This document shows, piece by piece, positions 49,707 through 61,942 of a stretch of 64,000 nt of DNA (position 1 is its first letter; the number at the start of each line of letters is the position of its first letter). Below the pieces are notes generated by a model. It was not told where the DNA came from and ran no database searches. It saw only the letters and a program-made list of their open reading frames with translations. Location of the stretch: assembly GCA_003344405.1 (NCBI GenBank), contig NOWV01000240.1, positions 1-64,000 on the forward strand, given 5' to 3'. Source of the DNA: Trichoplax sp. H2 (taxonomy: Eukaryota > Placozoa > Uniplacotomia > Trichoplacea). Made by a program: the position numbers and the translations under genes.

Positions 49707-51681
49707 TTAATGTCTCTTTGGTTTACCCGATGATATAATATTAAATACAAGATAGATTACACAACCAAGAAGGGCAATCGTCGATATCTTGTAAATGTTA
49801 AAGCCGGATGGATTAGATTGGTTAGTAGAAGAATCACCTTGTGAATCTTGCACTAATGCTTTAATTTTGGATTCCATGGCTGGTACAATTTCATTCCAGA
49901 AGACTACATCACCATGTCGATAGTGCTGATCTACTTGTAGATCTTTGGTGATGTTTAAATAGTAGCGATTATTGACCTCATATCTCGGCCAATTCTTGCT
50001 ACCAGTGGGCTTGCTGCAACAAAAATAGAAGGAATAGGAGCGTTAATATTATTTTAACATGATGAAAAGTTGATTCAGTAGTTCAACTAATTATAATTGA
50101 TTACAGGGCATTAGATCAGTTCACTAAGCTATCAAAGGAATATTAGCGTAGTCGTGTTACTTACTTTCCTCGTGTAAATGAGCCCCACATTGCCATAATA
50201 TTTTTACTAACATTAACATCATTCTCATCGTATTCATCCTTAAAATAACTCGGTTTGCGTATTGGATATCCAAAGATATAAGGTACTTCCATTTGATGGC
50301 TAGCTCCAGCATGGTCAGGATAATAAAACGAATCAGCCACTCGTTGACTAAATATATACATGTATGTCGGTAAGCCATGTTCTGCAAATTTCTCGCCGCA
50401 ATAAACAGCTGGTGACAGAAAATAGAAATCAGTCCACAATAAATTGGAGTAATGTCTGATAAGGATTGGATTATTAGCATCGATAGGATCACTGTAACGA
50501 TGAAGGATAGTTTCAAAAACTGGCTTAGAAACATAATCGATCGAGTTTTGTGCTACAGCATCGAACACTGGTCTGGATATTCCCTTATTAATATTAGGGA
50601 TTAGCAAATTAAATAGCGTTCCATCGTCCTTTGTCAGACCAAAAATCACATTGGCTTTGTTAATTTTACCTTTATCAAGTAAAATTTTTGGATCAGCAGG
50701 AATTGTTTTACCATCCACGATAGGTTTAAAGGGGCCCATTTTTCTTTTAATTGCAGCCCATTGAGCTTCAATAATTTGATCGACGGATAATTTTTGCAAA
50801 CAAGTGGTAATTTGGTGAGATTTTTGGGATTGGTTGCATGCAGTATGATCTAGAAATCGCTGAAAGATCTCATTCGCTTCGGTATAGTCTTGATGATAGC
50901 ATAAGTGCAATAACGGAGTACCACTTTGCAAAACAGCACTACGGAATAAGCCTTGACTGGATGGTGATAATAGGTGAAATCCTATCGAAACAGCACCAGC
51001 TGAATTGCCAGCAATGGTTACTTTAGTTTTATCGCCACCAAAGTGACGAATATTACGTTGTATCCATTTTAAGGCTATTTTTTGATCAAGTTGGCCATTA
51101 TTAGCTGGCAAGATATCACTATTTTTCTCATTTCGAGCTGTCATAAAACCTAAAGCGCCAAGGCGATAATTGATTGTCACTACTACAATATCTTCACGTG
51201 TTGATAATGTCTCGCCATGCCAATTCGCACCAGTTCCCATAATGTAGCCACCGCCATGGATCCATACTAGGACAGGCAATAAGGGACTTTTAGAATCGAC
51301 TTTAGGTGTATAGATATTTAAATAAAGGCAATCTTCGTTTTCTTTGCTTTCTGGTAATGATTTATCAAGACGATCATATATTTGTGGCACAACATAGGTC
51401 TGTGGGCAGGATGGGCTAAATTGGAGAGCATCACGAGTTGATCTCCATGATTTCTTCAATGGTATTGAATTCATAAATCTTAAGGAGCCGACTGGTGGCT
51501 CAGCATAAGGCACTCCGAGAAAGACATGGCATTGCTTATCATCAACATTGTAAGTTTTACCCCGTACAGCTCCTTTATCCGTTTGTGCTACAACATAGCT
51601 GTCAGCACCATATGCAATATTGAGCTGATAGAAGATTAATAATATTGTAGTAGAAGACAGTAGCCATTTCATCTTGATCAC
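49707..51681 (-). CDS. EstJ: carboxylesterase-like protein with short C-terminal membrane anchor
   Basis: Exons 50165-51681 and 49707-50013 give about 607 aa. Donor is GTAAGT, acceptor follows TTGCAG. The split codon is AA|C (Asn), joining FTRG to NKPTGSKNWPRYE. Exon 2 is open from the acceptor to TAA at 49709-49707. It encodes VFWNEIVPAM, a short polar linker and a hydrophobic segment (ISTIALLGCVIYLVF) with a basic end GKPKRH. Signal peptide 1-25; HGGG 142-145; Ser227 in GNSAG; Asp353 in KDDG; His462 in ASHQME. The full catalytic set predicts activity. The very short tail could be a transmembrane anchor or, less likely given its basic end, a GPI signal. A second long frame inside the 3' end of exon 1 (50157-50534) is a shadow. 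Confidence 0.9.
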
Positions 51682-54454
51682 TTCTATCTCTGATTTTAAA
51701 AGAATGCCTAAATAAAATCATAGTTCAGAAACAAGCGATTTAAATTGCCTATTTATAAAAAACAATCTTTGTTTCTAGCCCAAAATCTCAATTAATAGTA
51801 TTATTTGAGTACATTATAAATACTGTAAGATTGTTTAATTAAAAAGAATAGAAGCTCACTAACATACCGTATTATCGATTTAGTTGAGCTTAGTGCTTGC
51901 TAATTCCTAATCGAAACGACCCTTATGTGCCATACGTTTGCAAGACGAAAAGATTACAGGATAAAAATACCTTAATAGATTAGAATGTAAAACTATACTC
52001 TTACTATACTATATGTACGGTATATGTAGCTTGTATAATGGTATTAATTATAATCCTGTCTTCAGAGCAAACTATATACTACACGTTTACTTCTATAACA
52101 TGTTACAATAAAGCAGTAAAAGTACTCAGGTGAGGGCGCATGGCAGAATTTTATATATGATATCAGAAATTGAATGAGAGCTTATGTTATTTGAAGTGGG
52201 ATAGTTTAAATTGAAATTTAATTTTGGAAGCTAATAGACGCCGCTTTGTCATGTAAATCAAATATCAATCAGCCAAATTGATTTATGTTGACAATTGTTT
52301 ACAGATGAACAGAATCTTCATATTAATTATACATAATAGATGATAATAGCTCAGATGAGAGATCTAACATTTGTGAATATACTATGCCTATCGACTCGTA
52401 ATTTTAAACTTTACGTCAATATTATGCTAGGAGACCTTTCTATTATTCTGAATCCATCACCTCTTATTAAAAGTATTTCTATACTAGAAGATTTCCAACA
52501 ACCACGATATGGCTAGATTTAGATGTAGCACTCACTATCAACCCGGGTGCACTGATCTGTAACTCTTCATAATTATCAATCGAGTTAGCTGCATAAAAGC
52601 CACAGGTATAATTAGCTAGTTAAGCATAAGACTCGTTATTTCATCATGTATGTATTGCCTACACAAAACTACTGTAATTAGCTGAAATTACTACACGTCA
52701 GTACTATCAGGATTGGTCAGAAAGGAGGAGCTCTTCTTCAAATCTAAATAAAGAAAGACCTGAAGGATTCTGTACCATATGGAAACATTGTGATTCATGC
52801 TTAATAAGATTAATTTATTAATTATAACCAATGAAACTCCTGCTTTGATCAGTTATCTATAAAGGGTTGCCGAGATGAATACTACTGGTACTAACTAATG
52901 ATAGGATTTTCTTGATTCTACATTAATTTAATATAGAATGCTATCGTTTAAAGTTATTTTTTTACCTGTAATGATCAATCGTTTATTCATATAATTAATC
53001 TAGATAGGGTGCAAGTTACATCCTGCATGTTCAGTCCTCTTTTAAAGCACTGTAGAATCGGTAGAAACTTAATAATCAAGGTGAGATGCCAAAACAAGCA
53101 GCTACTGCACTTAATTCTACTGCGGTATATTACATGAAATTAAATTGTACGGTATTTTCTGCATCGAATTGATTCATTTATTTTTATGTATTAATAGAAC
53201 GTTACAATTGTTTAATTAGAGATATTTGAAATTAGACAGAATTTGCTTTCGTAAATTATAAGGAACGAAATAATTTAATCAGTGAAGTAGGGAAAGTAGA
53301 TAACCCTATCAGACACTAAATTCCGTTTACAAAAGTGTAAAAGCAAACTTCAGTACTATCAAGGGATAATTTTTGATAGACTTTACTCTGAGTAGCAAAA
53401 TAAGTAGCTTATGGTTAGCCAAAATATTATCGTTTACATTACGATACAGTATGCTTAATCCAATGTAAAGTATACAAGGTTATTCATCAAACAGGTTATG
53501 GATAGATTAGTAATGTACTCTATCATGTTGGTATTCGATACTTGCGGTATACTTATGCTATTGGTTCAATTTTATTTCTATAGTGTATCTTATTTCTCTT
53601 TTACCTCTAATATTGCAAATTGTTCGTAATTGTACTTCCAGTATCATATTAGCGTAACCAACTGTCAACGCTCAATTTTCGCCAATAGATATTTGCTATA
53701 CGAGTATACGTTCGATTCATTCTCTTCCTAACGCTATTCTAATATTTCACTTCCATTTAATAGTATATCTTTTATAAATAAAGTTCTAGCACAATTAAAA
53801 CTTAAATGTTTCTCCATGCTGAACTATTGCCTTTAGATAATGGCTTTAAAAGTTTTGCTAAGCTCTCTTTTTCAGGCTATTTAGTTATTTTTCTGCCGTA
53901 GCATAGCCTAAATTTATTTAACCATGCTTGCAGTATCACATGAAATTGATCATTGGTCAGTTAGTCGCACTTTTATTTGACATAATATTTCATGTTTTAA
54001 GTTCTTAGAAGTCGTAATATTTAAGATTACTTTATAGAGTTGCATTGGAATAAGACTAGCCTTAGTTGGTACTATCTTTATACTTTATTTCAGATACACT
54101 GGAATAAATTCATCTAATTTTGGACCAAAAGCTGCTTCTAAAATTGGATCTTTTAACTTGCCATTAGTACATTTACGTATTCCTTGCACAGCATTAGAAT
54201 GTTCATTAGTGATTAGCGCTACGATATTTTTCGTTAAACAAATTCGAATTTTAGCTATGAATATTACTAAGAATAAGAACAAGTAAGGAATGAAAATTGA
54301 AATCGGGCCAGCTACAGTAGATGTAGAGATATCCATTGAATAACCTTATTGAATTTACTTTTTCAATTTCAAGTTATTCTGTCATTCCTTTTAAAAGTTA
54401 TAGTAAAAATTTTAATATTAATGACTTCTTTCTCTAAATGATGATAGTAAATTA
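51682..54454. other. Intergenic DNA between EstJ and EstK
   Basis: About 2.8 kb. No esterase remnant, RNA gene or clear repeat was recognised apart from the weak small reading frame at 54085-54336. Confidence 0.45.
54085..54336 (-). CDS. Doubtful small membrane protein frame
   Basis: An 83-codon frame starts about 119 bp downstream of the EstK stop codon. It begins at an ATG with an in-frame stop four codons upstream. The first 40 residues contain one hydrophobic stretch (ISIFIPYLFLFLVIFIAKI) and the rest is hydrophilic. I do not recognise it, and chance is quite possible. It may simply be part of the EstK 3' region. Confidence 0.18.
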   Translation of the reverse strand: MDISTSTVAGPISIFIPYLFLFLVIFIAKIRICLTKNIVALITNEHSNAVQGIRKCTNGKLKDPILEAAFGPKLDEFIPVYLK

Positions 54455-56314
54455 TTAAGATTTCATTGGACGATTGCGAATTTTAGCCACCATAATTCCT
54501 AAAATTAAGCTTAAAATTGCTAGGAAACAGGCTGCACCAAGTGTAATCCATAATGCCAGACGATATGTATGCAATTCTTGAAGGAGTGGCGATAATTGAG
54601 TTGTTAATGGCAACTTAGTAGTAGGACTACTAGTTGTTGATATGGTAGCAACTGAAAGAGGTTGAGTAGCATTCAATTTTGGAATTAAATGATTCCAAAA
54701 TCGCATGTTATTTGATCTTAAATGATCTCGAACGGCTGGGCTAGCAGTAAATACGTAATACTGAGAAGAGTTACCATCAAATCGTGGCCAAGCTATACCA
54801 TCTAAATTGGGAGTATTAGGATCTCCGCTCCTCATGATATTCCCAAAGCGGGTCATCATATCTAGGGATACTTGGCGATCATCCAAGGTAAATTCATCTC
54901 TATCATAAGGTGGTTTCGAATATGGATAGCCAAAAACATAAGGTATCTCCATGCTGTGTGTAACACCAGTTGCTGGTTGGAAATAACCCGATTTAACTGT
55001 CCTTTGTGAAAATTCAAAGACATATGTAGGAATACCATGGCGTGCATATTGGGTAGCACAGTAGATATTAGGAGCTAGAAATAAGAAATCGGTGTACATT
55101 TCAATAGCTAATTTATAATTCCACGTAGGTGATGTCATATTTGCCCAATGGGTATATTGGAAGACAACAGCATCTTTTGCTTTTGGAGCAAAGTTACTAA
55201 ACAAAAAATTGACCGCTCCGTCGAAATATTGTCGAGTAACTTTAAAATCGAATCCTGGTTGCAACATTAGGTATAAAGTTCCGTCATCTTTCGATGATCC
55301 AAAGGCTGTCGTAACGTTTAAAATTTTACCTTGATCGATTAGTTCTTTGGGATCACCAGGGATTAAGCCAAAATTGCCAGTTGGTTTAAAAGCACCCGTT
55401 GTCTCATATAAAATCCAATTTTGCTGTAATAAAATGGTAGCGTAAGGTAAACCTCTTAAACAATTCAAACTATCCTCCATGGATGTATGATTACACTTTG
55501 TCTTGTACGCTAATCGAGTAAAAATAGAAGTTGCTTCATCTATATCAGGATAATAACCATTGGGCAATGTAACAGTGCCACTTTGTAAAATAACACTTTG
55601 AAATAATCCTTTATTGGATGGCATTAGCATTTGAAAATTGCAACTTACGCTTCCTGCTGAATCACCAGCAAGAGTTACCTTCGTCTTATCACCGCCAAAA
55701 TTAGCAATATTATCTTGAACCCATTGCATTGCTAATCTTTGGTCGTGAAAACCTAGATTGGGCTCAACAACAGTAGTTCTAGTTTTGGGATCTATTGCCC
55801 CTAAGAAACCTAACGCTCCTAAACGATAATTAAAGGTAACAACAACAACATTTTCTATTGCAGCCAAGGCATTTCCTTCCCAGAAACCACCTGCACCAAA
55901 GTAAAATCCTCCTTCATGAATCCATAGAAAAACTGGTAATTTTGCATTCGTGTTTGTCGTTGGAGTATAAATATTCATAAAAAGACAATCTTCTGATTGT
56001 TGAGCGCCAGGATGATCTCTCTCTAATCGGCTAAAATTACGTACAAAGATAGTTTGAGGGCAAGATGGACCAAAATTTGTTGCATTGAGAGGATTTGTCC
56101 AAGGAGTTTTCATTAATGTCGTTTGGGCGAAACGTCTACCTCCAATAGGTGGTTCTGCGTAAGGAATACCACGAAAAACATGCACCGCGGTACCATTATA
56201 TTCAGTTTGGATGCCTTCGACTGGACCAGTTGCTGTTTGAGCAATAGTTTGACCGACATTCCCCTGAATGAAATTAAGATAAATAAAAAAAAACAAACCG
56301 AGCAATTTCTTCAT
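54455..56314 (-). CDS. EstK: single-exon transmembrane carboxylesterase-like protein
   Basis: One uninterrupted 619-aa frame covers what is split over two exons in every other intact array member. The former intron site would be at about Gly497 (RSG/DPNTPN). Signal peptide 1-21. Ser219 in GDSAG, Asp344 in KDDG and His453 in VTHSME are kept. The oxyanion loop is HEGG (133-136) in place of HGGG. After the helix MRFWNHLIPKL comes a Ser/Thr/Pro stalk, a transmembrane helix (LWITLGAACFLAILSLILGI) and a basic tail AKIRNRPMKS. The absence of the intron suggests precise loss, perhaps through a cDNA intermediate. Active ecto-esterase is likely; substrate unknown. Confidence 0.92.
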   Translation of the reverse strand: MKKLLGLFFFIYLNFIQGNVGQTIAQTATGPVEGIQTEYNGTAVHVFRGIPYAEPPIGGRRFAQTTLMKTPWTNPLNATNFGPSCPQTIFVRNFSRLERDHPGAQQSEDCLFMNIYTPTTNTNAKLPVFLWIHEGGFYFGAGGFWEGNALAAIENVVVVTFNYRLGALGFLGAIDPKTRTTVVEPNLGFHDQRLAMQWVQDNIANFGGDKTKVTLAGDSAGSVSCNFQMLMPSNKGLFQSVILQSGTVTLPNGYYPDIDEATSIFTRLAYKTKCNHTSMEDSLNCLRGLPYATILLQQNWILYETTGAFKPTGNFGLIPGDPKELIDQGKILNVTTAFGSSKDDGTLYLMLQPGFDFKVTRQYFDGAVNFLFSNFAPKAKDAVVFQYTHWANMTSPTWNYKLAIEMYTDFLFLAPNIYCATQYARHGIPTYVFEFSQRTVKSGYFQPATGVTHSMEIPYVFGYPYSKPPYDRDEFTLDDRQVSLDMMTRFGNIMRSGDPNTPNLDGIAWPRFDGNSSQYYVFTASPAVRDHLRSNNMRFWNHLIPKLNATQPLSVATISTTSSPTTKLPLTTQLSPLLQELHTYRLALWITLGAACFLAILSLILGIMVAKIRNRPMKS

Positions 56315-59300
56315 GGTAGAGGCAAGCCGTTAACGAAGCAATGAAATAGCAAAAAATTTTTTCCCTTTGAAAAGCATTCACCAAGATTACCCTTCTATCC
56401 GTGTAATTGTATTCCAAGTACAGAACCGTGAAAAGCAATAGGTAATTCCCCTAGTATGTAATTAGGCGTAGGCTTATAAGTAAGTTCGGTAGCTCATGAT
56501 CTATTCAAGTCGGCGATGATACATTAGCTTAATATTCCAACTTTGTATTCATAGCCCATTATGGGAGGAGTCCTGCAATTATCTTTAAATGTCAATAAAT
56601 TTAAATCAATTCATTGGAAATGCCAATTTTCCATATAACAGACATCGTCATCATAGGACAAAAGTGATGTCCAGTTTATTAAAATCGCTCAAGCTTCATG
56701 TTTAACAAGCACAATGATGATTCCGGATATCTGATTACTATCGTTTATTACAATAAAATGAATTAAAGCATAAGGTGCTATCTTGAACTAGAAAGGTGGA
56801 AATAAGAATGTTGTATATAGTCTTCAATCAATTCTACAAGAGAAAGAAAGAATACTGGCTATTGTGAGATCAATTTATAGACGTTATAACAAAGTATCAA
56901 TGCTAGCGGCTATAGTTTGATGCCTAGAGATATATCTCTATGGGTTAAATACAAGCAGCATGCATGTTATATTGACTAGAAAGAATGGTGGACTAAATTA
57001 CAATTACTCAATTTAGATAGTTCCATCTATTCACTATAATCGTTTATTCGTTAGCTCTTAGCCTAAAGTGGGTCAAATTGTTGAATTTGATTTTAGAGAC
57101 AGTACCAATGGCAAGATAGACAAGATAGCTTAGCATCAGGATATCTACATTATGTTACAGTTTGTTTTTTCTTGATTTTTTTGAGTTAACTTTGTGATTG
57201 TTTACTTACGAGATCCCCCAAAAATAGAATTTGTTCTCATTTTGATGATTCCATTAGTTATTTCATAAAGGCACTGACCTAGAGGTCGCAGCTTATTAAG
57301 ATGGACGTGAGCAACGATAATAAATATTCACCGAACCTTTCTCAGGTCTAACAGCAACGTATATATTTTGCCATACCGATCCACTTACTCTTCAAGTTAT
57401 TCAGAATACATCAGATAGACGCAGTAGTTAGAGTTATAAATGAATCGAACAATAATTGAACTATTTCCATACTGTATGGCTGCCGACTGTGGAATGAGAA
57501 TAATTAATCGCTGCTGTTACTTCGATAGCATAGCAATGCGTTAATTAAAGTAAATAGTGACTCTATAGCATTTGATATTCATAATGGCTTATTTATTTGC
57601 ACACTATTCTTGAGAAACCATACCATGGGAGCTATTAGCTTCTGATATTGTTTTCGTAACGTATACTATGGGCTGTTATCAAACAGAAAAACATACCTGT
57701 TAAAATATGGTGCATTTCTAGATTTGACGATCTTATTTGATTAGATTCTTCTCAAATATCTCTAATAACTTCATGAACAGATATGCAATAGCAGCTAAAG
57801 TCTTGCATTGCTGCTCATGAATTAATTTCAGCAAGGGCCTTCAAGTCTGTTCGTATATTACAGGTATAATTTGTCGTGCTAAATGGATTTATCCCGGCTT
57901 TATTTGATTATGGAGGTGGTTATAAAATTGCAGCTAAAAATACAGTATGTCGCAGTTCATTAAGATAAAATACGAAATAGCAGTCCCTGACTAAGCTAGC
58001 GAACTAGAAACTGATTAAAACATTCTTGTAGGGTTAGGAATCGATATTTATTACTGTATATGCAAATTTTAAAATGCAATTAAAAGAACAGTTTAAGAGC
58101 TGTTAATTTCTTCGACAAGAATAATTAGAATATTGCGTCCTATTTAATCTGTTCAGACATTGATAAAAGGTCAACTTTTAAGATAATATCGTTGATATCT
58201 GTAGAGCATGATATTATGACTGTACTTATTTTTCAAAGTTTGTCATTAGCTAAATAGAGAATAAGCTAGCTGTAACCGACATATGGGAATAAAATGATAT
58301 TTAAATGTTACACAGATGGACTGGACTGTGTTATGTATTGATCTATACGCATTCGTTGGATCAAGTCTTTATAGTCCCTTATATCATTACCTTAAGCTCG
58401 TCTATATCGTCGTCTTCCATTGCATGTTTTTCATCTTTGATGTACTTAAATTTGTGAACTATACATAAACTTTTCGTGGAGAGCAAAAGGTAGTCGTAGC
58501 TTTGTATTGTATGTTAAATGCATAATTGATATAGTTTATTTGTCACTGATTTCTCTTTATGCGATGCATCTAGCTGTTCGATAAATAAATTGCGTAATTG
58601 ATTTGATTTTAAGACAGGAAATAGTGATTAAGTTAAGACGCTGTAAAGGTTAGGATCGTATTAAACTCGTATTAAACTTTATTTAATCCAACGAGAACCA
58701 ACACGAATGAAGCATGTATGAAAGTGATTTGATGGAGATTTAATATTTTAGAAATACATTAGATCATATCATGCTGTGAGGGATAAGTAAGAAGAAGTAA
58801 AATATTTCTGATTATATAAACAGGCTTTATAATGTGCTTAATATCGAATAGGTAAATCCAAGGGTGGATTTTCCTCTTATAAAAATAAAAATAGCACAAC
58901 ATGGCTTACCAAGACGTCTTATTTATGACGAGATCAACGTCTCTAATGTTGATCATTGACACACTGTGATAGATTAAGTAAAAGAATGATTGCTATTAAA
59001 CAAATGATTGATAACATTTCCAGCATTAATTGATACAAACTAACTACTCAAGTTTTAAATCGAAGGATTAGAATCCCTACCAATAAAAGACTAATTAGGG
59101 TATAGTGGCGGATATAAGGTCGTTCGATAAGCACCGCAAGAATGCTAATGGCAACAAAACATAAGTAGAGATCGTTATAATAGATTAAGAATTAAATACC
59201 CATATGACATGCAAGCATAAGTTAAACTGTACAGTGCACACATACGTAATATTATTTTGTAACATTTGCAACAACAATTCTTATAGTATAATATTTTAAC

Positions 59301-59558
59301 ACGGAGTTTTAGCTGTTAAATCTTAGTAACTTTGTCTAACGATAGATCAATATTGATCAAATCTGACATGCCGATACTACCATATACGCGAAGTTGATCA
59401 TAAATGTTAGGGAACTTGCCTATAAGCTATCATGTGGGTACTTAGTCCTCATTATAAATTGATTCAAAGTTTATGATAAACTCAATTCAGAAGATCGACA
59501 AAGAAAATACGGATCTGGTCTTAAAATACATGTAGCCATCTTTCGCATAGAGTTGAGG
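56315..59558. other. Intergenic DNA between EstK and EstL
   Basis: About 3.2 kb. Neither strand shows a recognisable gene, esterase remnant or clear tandem repeat. Confidence 0.45.
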
Positions 59559-61515
59559 TTAATCGATGCGTGAACACTGTTGTTGGTCTCGGTCACAATG
59601 AGATTTTGTTGATGCTGTCAAAGCAAGGCTATCGCATTTTTTAGCATAATCCTCGAGTTCTGGGATATATTTGTTCCAAAATGCGACTCGATTACCTAGG
59701 TAATGTTGACCTATAGTCAGTTTATCGTCAAGCTTTGCATAAGTCTGATATTGTTTGTCATAACGCGGCCATTGTATTGGTGATGCATCTGTAGTAGGCG
59801 TCCTAAGTATAGGATTATAACCATACATTTAACAAAATTAACTGTAATGCATTCAATATACTAAAGAATGACACGGTATTCTACTGATTGATTATAAAAA
59901 AAGTAATCTTATATTTTTACTCAATTATATCTATTTATATATCATTAAAAATAAGAACATAATTTGATCATGCTAAATGATTGTATCCTACTTTACAATT
60001 GTATCTTGTCTCGACATACCCATATTTGATAAAGTTTCCCCAAGTCTCCATCATTCTTCGCGATACTTTGACATCTTCATCCGTGAAATTGGCTAGAAAA
60101 CTGGCCGGCTTATCAATTGGGTAGCCTACTACTTGTGGCATCTCCATAGTGTGAGTAACACCCAGGTATGAAGGGAAAATAAATGACAATTTGGTAGGAA
60201 AGGCAAATTCGAAATAATAAGTAGGGACACCATCAGATGCATACTGTTGAGCGCATTTATCAGCAGGTGCTGCAAAAAAGTAATCATTAAAGAGTTTGGT
60301 CGCTTCGTCTCGAACAGCTAAAGGATCGTTTTCTTTGACCCAATTAGTATAACGAAATTTAATAGCAGATCTAGTTTGTTTACTGAATGCTTTAAAAAAA
60401 ACATCTATTGAAGAGAAAAAATTCTCTGTTGATAGCCCTTTTTCGATATCTGGATAGCCACCCATTCTTACAAAAACCGAGCCATCATCTGATGTTGTCC
60501 CAATCATCGTAGGTACCTTTTCGTACTGTCCATTTTTAAGTAAAGTTTCAGGATTATCTGGCAAAAATTGACCATCTACAACGACAGAAAAGCCAAATGG
60601 ATAGACACCCATGGTTTTAAATTGAGCACCTAATAATTCTTGCATAGGCAGATCTTGAAGGCAAGCTACTGTTTCAGCTGTATTAGCTCGTGCACAATTA
60701 GAGTGTTTGACAGCTTCTTCAAATACTTTTCGTGGAGTGGTGAAGTCTGGATGGAAGAATTCCGGAAATTGTGGAGTACCACTATCCAAAATAGCTCCAT
60801 GAATTAATCCTTTACTACCAGGTGACATGGTATGTAATCCAACTGACATAGCGCCAACTGAATTACCCGAAGCTGTAATTTTATTAGGATCGCCACCAAA
60901 TTGAGCGATATTCTCGCGAACCCATTGAAGAGCTAATCGTTGATCATACAAGCCCAGATTGGGTTCAATAACGTGTTTACCGTCGACTTTTTCACCTGGT
61001 GTCATAAACCCAAAAGCACCCAAGCGATAATTCATAGTTACAACAATAATATTTTGATTGCTTGCAAGTACTTTACCTTGCCATCGTGATCCACTACCAT
61101 AGAAATAAGCTCCACCATGGATAAAAACAAAAACAGGCAATTTTGATGTACTACTTGCACTAGGGGTCCAAACATTAATATAGAGACAATCTTCTCTAAT
61201 TTGTCCATGTTTAGTGTCTTGACTGAGATCGGGAATTGGTAGACTTTGTGGACAAGCATAAGGGAGTGATGTGGCATCAAATGGTTGTTTCCATGCGGTT
61301 TCTATCGGTTGTGGAGGCTGAAATCTTAAAGGGCCAACTGGCGGTTGGGCAAAAGGAATGCCAAGATAGCCATAAACCGTTTTTCCTTCAACATTAAAAT
61401 CGATACCGGCAACAGGGCCTTTATTAGTATGGACCATTTCAGCTGCTGATGCAATCGCTGAGGCTTGACACAGCAATAAAGATGCTACAAGAATGGCGAT
61501 ATTAACCATGACCAC
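59559..61515 (-). CDS. EstL: secreted carboxylesterase-like protein with Cys-containing tail
   Basis: Exons 60020-61515 and 59559-59802 give about 579 aa. Donor is GTATGT, acceptor follows TACTTAG, and the split Gly codon joins FIKYG to TPTTDASP. Without splicing, the exon-1 frame would run into intron and end in an unrelated tail. Signal peptide 1-24. Oxyanion loop HGGA (133-136), Ser219 in GNSVG (Val for the usual Ala), Asp344 in SDDG and His455 in VTHTME. Exon 2 encodes AFWNKYIPEL and then a hydrophilic tail with three Cys and no transmembrane helix. The protein should therefore be secreted and might be disulphide-linked, as some acetylcholinesterase tails are. Likely active; substrate unknown. 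Confidence 0.9.
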
Positions 61516-61942
61516 TTCTGCGAGCTAGAAAGTAAATGATGTCTAAAATGTGGGGGTAATGGAGATTTGATCGTCAATGATGCTGTAAATCAATAATATT
61601 GTTATATATGTTATATATATGATATACTGTATATATATATTATAATTAGCGAATAGATTAATTAACGGATGATTTTGCTAATACTATGCTCTAGTAAATC
61701 TACTGCTGTTAGAGGCATCGATATTAATGTTGTCGTTTGCCTTTGATGTGGACCGAAGGCTGTTATGGACGCCAATAGTTTGTTTGTTTCGATTCTTTGT
61801 ATAATTTACTATAACCATCCACACCATATCCGTTGCTAGACATTTCCACTATTAGGAAACTTCATATGTGTAAAGAGTTTGTCGTCTCCTTTGATTGTAT
61901 CTGAGTGTATCCTATTGAAGAAATGATGATCAGGCGTGACAA

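Noticed and set aside
50157-50534. 125-codon minus-strand frame
   Set aside because: It overlaps EstJ exon 1 in another frame. The EstJ frame carries all family motifs there.
49707-51681. Calling the array members acetylcholinesterase
   Set aside because: The fold and triad are shared, but the aromatic gorge and choline-binding Trp context could not be identified, so substrate assignment is not supported.
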